Of a DNA stretch of 64,000 nt, positions 60,801-64,000 are shown in pieces. The stretch lies in assembly GCF_013409365.1 (NCBI RefSeq), contig NZ_JACCBA010000001.1, positions 3,410,001 through 3,474,000 of the forward strand. The letters are read 5' to 3'. The stretch is from Actinomadura luteofluorescens (lineage in GTDB: Bacteria; Actinomycetota; Actinomycetes; Streptosporangiales; Streptosporangiaceae). The notes under the pieces are model-generated. The model saw nothing but the letters and a program-made list of their open reading frames with translations. It did not search any database and was not told the DNA's origin. The first letter of the stretch is position 1, and every line of letters begins with the position of its first letter. Position numbers and translations under genes: made by a program.

Positions 60801-61847
60801 TCAGCTCACCTTGGACGGGGACGCGATCCAGGTGTTGCAGACGGTCAGGTCGCGCCCGTTGAAGCCGGTGATCACCCAGCCCGCGTAGTGGCGTCCCGAG
60901 CCGTGGTCGCGCTTGTCCGGCGGCTGGCGGTCGTCGCCCCTGCCCAGCACGTCGTTGATCATGGCCGTGTACTGCTCGCGGGTCATCGGGAGGGTGGTGC
61001 GCTCGCTGCCGAGGAACGCGCCCGCGAAGCACTGGGCCTGCAGCTCGATGCGGCGGCTCGCCTCCGTCCGGGTGGCGGTGTCGCCGGACTCCATCTGGCC
61101 GTCCCCGTAGAGCAGGATCCCGGCCCGGTCCTGGACGTGGTGCCCGTACTCGTGCGCGATCACGCGGGCGTAGACGGCGTAGTGGGACAGCGGCTCCCCG
61201 CCCGACGTCTCGACGACGTGCCGCAGCCCCACGTACATCGTGTTGTTGGCCGGGCAGTAGAACGCGGACGCGCCGGGAGCAGGGTAGGAGCCGCAGGGGC
61301 TGCGCCCCGGCTCGACCCAGAACACCCGGTCGGGCTTGTCGAACGCGATGCCCGCCTTGGTGAACTGCTTGGTCCATGCCGAGTCCAGGCAGTCGCTCAG
61401 GGTGTCCATGAACCCGCGCATGGACTGGGCGGACGGCTGGATCGGCGGGAGGCGGCAGCTCACCGGCGTCAGCGGGCCCGTCTTGTAGATCTTGCTGTTG
61501 GTCGCCTTCTCCCGCGGCGTCGAGGGGCCGCCGGACGTGGTGGTGGACGTCCCGGTCCCGCCGGCGGCGCCCTGGCTCCCGCCGAACAGCGAGATCCCGA
61601 GGATCGCCAGGACGACCAGGGACGTCAGGCCGCCGAAGATGCCCGCGATCGTCCCGCCCGCGCTGCGGCGCGGCGGCGGGCGCATCGGGACGTACCGGTA
61701 CTGCGGCGGCCCGTAGGCAGGAGACCCGTATCCCGGCCCGCCGTACGGCGGTCTCCCCTGCGGCGGCGGCCCACCGTACGGCGGCCGGCCGTAGGGGGGT
61801 CCCGGTGGCGGCGGCGGAGGGGGCGGCGGGGGGTAATGACCTGCCAT
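60801..61847 (-). CDS. Neutral zinc metallopeptidase (YpfJ-like)
   Basis: 348 residues. A proline/glycine/tyrosine-rich cytoplasmic N-terminus (residues 1-58) precedes one membrane helix (GGLTSLVVLAILGISLF) and an external peptidase domain with HEYGHHVQD (zinc His pair and Glu), the third-ligand region RRIELQAQCFAGAFLGS, and YCPANNTMYVG. C-terminal NTWIASPSKVS completes the fold. Family members are of unknown substrate. Oriented away from the DUF2207 gene. Confidence 0.88.
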   Translation of the reverse strand: MAGHYPPPPPPPPPPGPPYGRPPYGGPPPQGRPPYGGPGYGSPAYGPPQYRYVPMRPPPRRSAGGTIAGIFGGLTSLVVLAILGISLFGGSQGAAGGTGTSTTTSGGPSTPREKATNSKIYKTGPLTPVSCRLPPIQPSAQSMRGFMDTLSDCLDSAWTKQFTKAGIAFDKPDRVFWVEPGRSPCGSYPAPGASAFYCPANNTMYVGLRHVVETSGGEPLSHYAVYARVIAHEYGHHVQDRAGILLYGDGQMESGDTATRTEASRRIELQAQCFAGAFLGSERTTLPMTREQYTAMINDVLGRGDDRQPPDKRDHGSGRHYAGWVITGFNGRDLTVCNTWIASPSKVS

Positions 61848-61889
61848 AGCGCAGAATCATCGCACGCATTCCCGATACCATTTGCGGCC

Positions 61890-63668
61890 ATGTCTGCTCT
61901 TGCGGCGATGTTCCGGTCGCGTCCGGCGGTCCTGGCGGTCTCGGCGGCGCTGGCCTTCCCCCTGCTGACCAGCACTTCCGCGGTCGCGGCCGAGGTCGGC
62001 GGGGCGCCCGCGGCCGGTGCGGCGGCCTCCGGTCTCGCCGCCGCCGAGCGGGTGCTCAAGGACGACGTCGTCCTCACCGCGGTCCAGGGCGGCACGGTCA
62101 GGGTCAAGGAGACGATCGTCTACCGGTTCGCCGGGCACGACGGCTTCCAGCGGACGTACCCGACCCGGGTGCACGAGAGCCTCACCGAGGACCGCGTCTA
62201 CAAGATCGAGAACCTGCGGGCGGCCAGCCCGGACGGCGGGCCGTCGAAGGCCACCGCGTCCGGCGCGGGCCTCAACACGACGGTCAGGGTGGCGGGCGAC
62301 CGGAAGCTCACCGGGGACCACACGATCGTCCTGGAGTACGACGTGCGCGGCGCGATCACCCGGATGGGGGCGGCGGAGGAGCTGCGCTGGCCGGTGGTCG
62401 GCGGCTGGAAGGTGCCGCTGGACGAGGCGAAGGCCACCGTCGACGGCGGCGCGATGATCCGCAACGTCAACTGCTTCACCGGGCCGATCGGCAGCACGAT
62501 CGGCTGCACGCAGTACTACACGAACCACACGCACACCCAGGGCGTGTTCGCGCAGCAGGGGATGCTGCCCGGCGAGTACCTGACGGTCGTCGCGGGCCTG
62601 CCCTCCGGGACGACGGGCGGGCGCGCGATCTACGAGCGCCGCCACACGGTCGCGACCGCGTTCTCCGTCAACGCCGTGACCGGCGCCGCGCTCGCCGGCC
62701 TGCTGGTGCTGCTGGGCGGCGGCGTCCTCGCCCTCTACCTGCTGCGCGGCCGGGACGCGCGGACCGTCGGCAAGCGGGCCGCCGAGGGCGACCAGGTGCC
62801 GGTGGCCGGGACGGAGTTCGAGCCGCCGAACGGGGTGCGGCCCGGACAGATCGGCACGCTGATCGACGAGCAGGCCGACGTGATCGACGTGACCGCGACG
62901 ATCGTCGACCTCGCCGTGCGCGGCTACCTGCTGATCGAGGAGGAGGACCGGGCCGTCACCGGCCGCCTCGACTGGGCGCTGCGCCGCCTGGACCGCCCGC
63001 AGACCGACCTGCTCCCCTACGAGCGGATCCTGCTGGACGCCCTGCTCACCGCGCCCGACGGGTCGGCCCGGGACGCCGTCCGGCTGTCGGAGCTCGGCGG
63101 GACGTTCGCGACGAAGCTGGCACAGGTCAGGTCCGCGATGTACGACGACGTGGTGAAGCAGGGCTGGTTCGCGCGGCGGCCCGACACCGTCCGGTCCCGG
63201 TGGACGGTCGCGGGCATCCTCGTGACGCTGGCCGGCATCGCCGGGACGGTCGCGCTGGCGTTCACCACCGAGTGGGCGCTGGCCGGGCTCGCGCTGATCA
63301 TCGCGGGCGCGGCGCTGGCCTATGGCGGCCAGTACATGCCGGCGAAGACGGCGCGCGGCGCCACGGTGCTCGCGCACACGATCGGTTTCCGGGCGTTCCT
63401 GGAACGCGGCGCCATCCCCGACGACGGCTCCATGGCGGCGCGCCAGCGGATCGCGCTGTTCTCGCGTTTCCTGCCGTACGCGGTGGTGTTCGACGTCGTG
63501 GCGAAGTGGGCCGAGACGGTCGAGGACGCGGGCGAGCGCGCGACGGGCGCCGACAACCTCTACTGGTACGAGGGCCCGGCGGAATGGGACCTGTCGAAGT
63601 TCGCCGAGTCGATGCGCACGTTCACGCTGGCCACGTCGGGGTCGATCTCCCAGTCGCGCGGGCTGTGA
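61890..63668 (+). CDS. DUF2207 membrane protein
   Basis: 592 residues. A signal-like helix (VLAVSAALAFPLLTSTSAVAA), an external beta-rich DUF2207 domain (VRVKETIVYRFAGHDGFQRTYPT... LEYDVRGAI), a central membrane helix (ALAGLLVLLGGGVLALYLL), a cytoplasmic helical domain (VDVTATIVDLAVRGYLLIEE-like), then two helices (VAGILVTLAGIAGTVALAF, LALIIAGAALAYGG) and a C-terminal FRAFLERGA...YAVVFDVVAKWAETVED segment. The ATG at 61890 fits the signal; function unknown. Confidence 0.87.
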   Translation: MSALAAMFRSRPAVLAVSAALAFPLLTSTSAVAAEVGGAPAAGAAASGLAAAERVLKDDVVLTAVQGGTVRVKETIVYRFAGHDGFQRTYPTRVHESLTEDRVYKIENLRAASPDGGPSKATASGAGLNTTVRVAGDRKLTGDHTIVLEYDVRGAITRMGAAEELRWPVVGGWKVPLDEAKATVDGGAMIRNVNCFTGPIGSTIGCTQYYTNHTHTQGVFAQQGMLPGEYLTVVAGLPSGTTGGRAIYERRHTVATAFSVNAVTGAALAGLLVLLGGGVLALYLLRGRDARTVGKRAAEGDQVPVAGTEFEPPNGVRPGQIGTLIDEQADVIDVTATIVDLAVRGYLLIEEEDRAVTGRLDWALRRLDRPQTDLLPYERILLDALLTAPDGSARDAVRLSELGGTFATKLAQVRSAMYDDVVKQGWFARRPDTVRSRWTVAGILVTLAGIAGTVALAFTTEWALAGLALIIAGAALAYGGQYMPAKTARGATVLAHTIGFRAFLERGAIPDDGSMAARQRIALFSRFLPYAVVFDVVAKWAETVEDAGERATGADNLYWYEGPAEWDLSKFAESMRTFTLATSGSISQSRGL

Positions 63669-63728
63669 CGGCCCCCGGCGGTTAACGGCCTGACGCCGGG
63701 TAAAGCCTGGGCGAGGAGGTGTCGCCTC

Positions 63729-64000
63729 ATGGTGGCCGCTGCGATGCTCGCCGTCCCCGTGCTCGCCCGATCCGACCGCTTGGGGGACGCCGCCTTCATG
63801 GCCGTCGGCCCGGCCGTCATCTTCGTGGCGCTCATCGGCTGGGTGACGGTGGTGCTGACGACGTCGCGCAAGCGCCACCACTACCCCAGCGCCGAGGACG
63901 GCCTGCCGCACCGCGGGCCCGTCATGGGCGGTGTGATCATGGGCAGCCCGGCGCAGCGGACGCGCCGCGATCCGGCCCCGTCGGTGACCCACCGCGAGGT
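63729..64000 (+). CDS. Partial membrane protein gene, cut by window end
   Basis: An open frame from the ATG at 63729 (GAGGAGG 63714-63720) runs off the window after 90 codons. It encodes a single hydrophobic segment (AFMAVGPAVIFVALIGWVTVVLTTS, helix about 23-47) followed by a basic, soluble part (RKRHHYPSAEDGLPH, later MGGVIMGSPAQRTRRDP). I do not recognise the family. Confidence 0.65.
   Translation, partial: MVAAAMLAVPVLARSDRLGDAAFMAVGPAVIFVALIGWVTVVLTTSRKRHHYPSAEDGLPHRGPVMGGVIMGSPAQRTRRDPAPSVTHRE

Overview
The window is chromosomal DNA from a high-GC filamentous actinomycete. Mycothiol synthesis (mshA), a CarD/IspF/CysS/RlmB housekeeping set, SenX3-RegX3-PhoU, pervasive GTG/TTG starts and 4-nt start/stop overlaps all point to Actinomycetia. 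The mix of small regulators and two DGPF/ECF sigma modules would suit the Streptosporangiales (for example an Actinomadura-like genus), but that placement is inference.

Left part (1-6.36 kb) is accessory. A complete IS481-family element (103-2055) is followed by a minus-strand operon of three small unknown proteins plus a frameshifted RNA-polymerase alpha-CTD-like protein. This operon faces an ABM-fold protein and an XRE/TPR regulator. Both sides of this block carry AGTACT palindromes. Next comes the scar of an actinomycete integrative conjugative element (AICE): a chimeric reading frame fusing an AICE early gene to the C-terminal half of a tyrosine recombinase, ending beside tRNA-Thr(UGU).

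6.5-18.4 kb: a first DGPF protein/ECF sigma pair, an EamA exporter, rlmB and cysS; then about 6 kb of extra genes (a second DGPF/ECF pair with a doubly broken hydrolase, a DUF6585-like protein, a DUF2637 membrane protein, a 62-bp tandem repeat block and fumarylacetoacetase fahA); then ispF and carD. The usual carD-ispF-cysS-rlmB cluster therefore looks split by an insertion.

18.8-31.5 kb: exported proteins, the phosphate regulators regX3/senX3 divergent from phoU with a PHO-box-like direct repeat between them, a Ycf48-like protein, a MarR/MFS pair, phosphoglyceromutase, a YbjN-like protein, mshA, an SDR and a methyltransferase.

31.6-45.6 kb: acyl-CoA synthetase, DinB-fold protein, universal stress protein, macrodomain, an NAD-epimerase gene stopped by a single in-frame TAG, a DODA-type dioxygenase divergent from a MarR, an AlkZ-like protein with a TetR, a methyltransferase/dehydrogenase/TetR operon, and an auxiliary tryptophanyl-tRNA synthetase behind a textbook Trp attenuator (Trp-Trp leader peptide, four alternating pairing segments, terminator). 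A MarR/EmrB-type exporter pair with a shared operator follows.

45.6-64 kb: an inverted distant copy of the 62-bp-repeat family, an M56 peptidase/BlaI pair, a NarL-type two-component system, GT87, BluB, SMP-30, a VapBC-like toxin-antitoxin pair, MMPL exporter/TetR, a large unknown protein, AlaX, DUF2516, an HBHA-like protein with its XRE regulator, DoxX-like, YiaA/B-like, a zinc metallopeptidase, a DUF2207 protein and the start of a further membrane gene. No rRNA, CRISPR array or biosynthetic megasynthase is visible.
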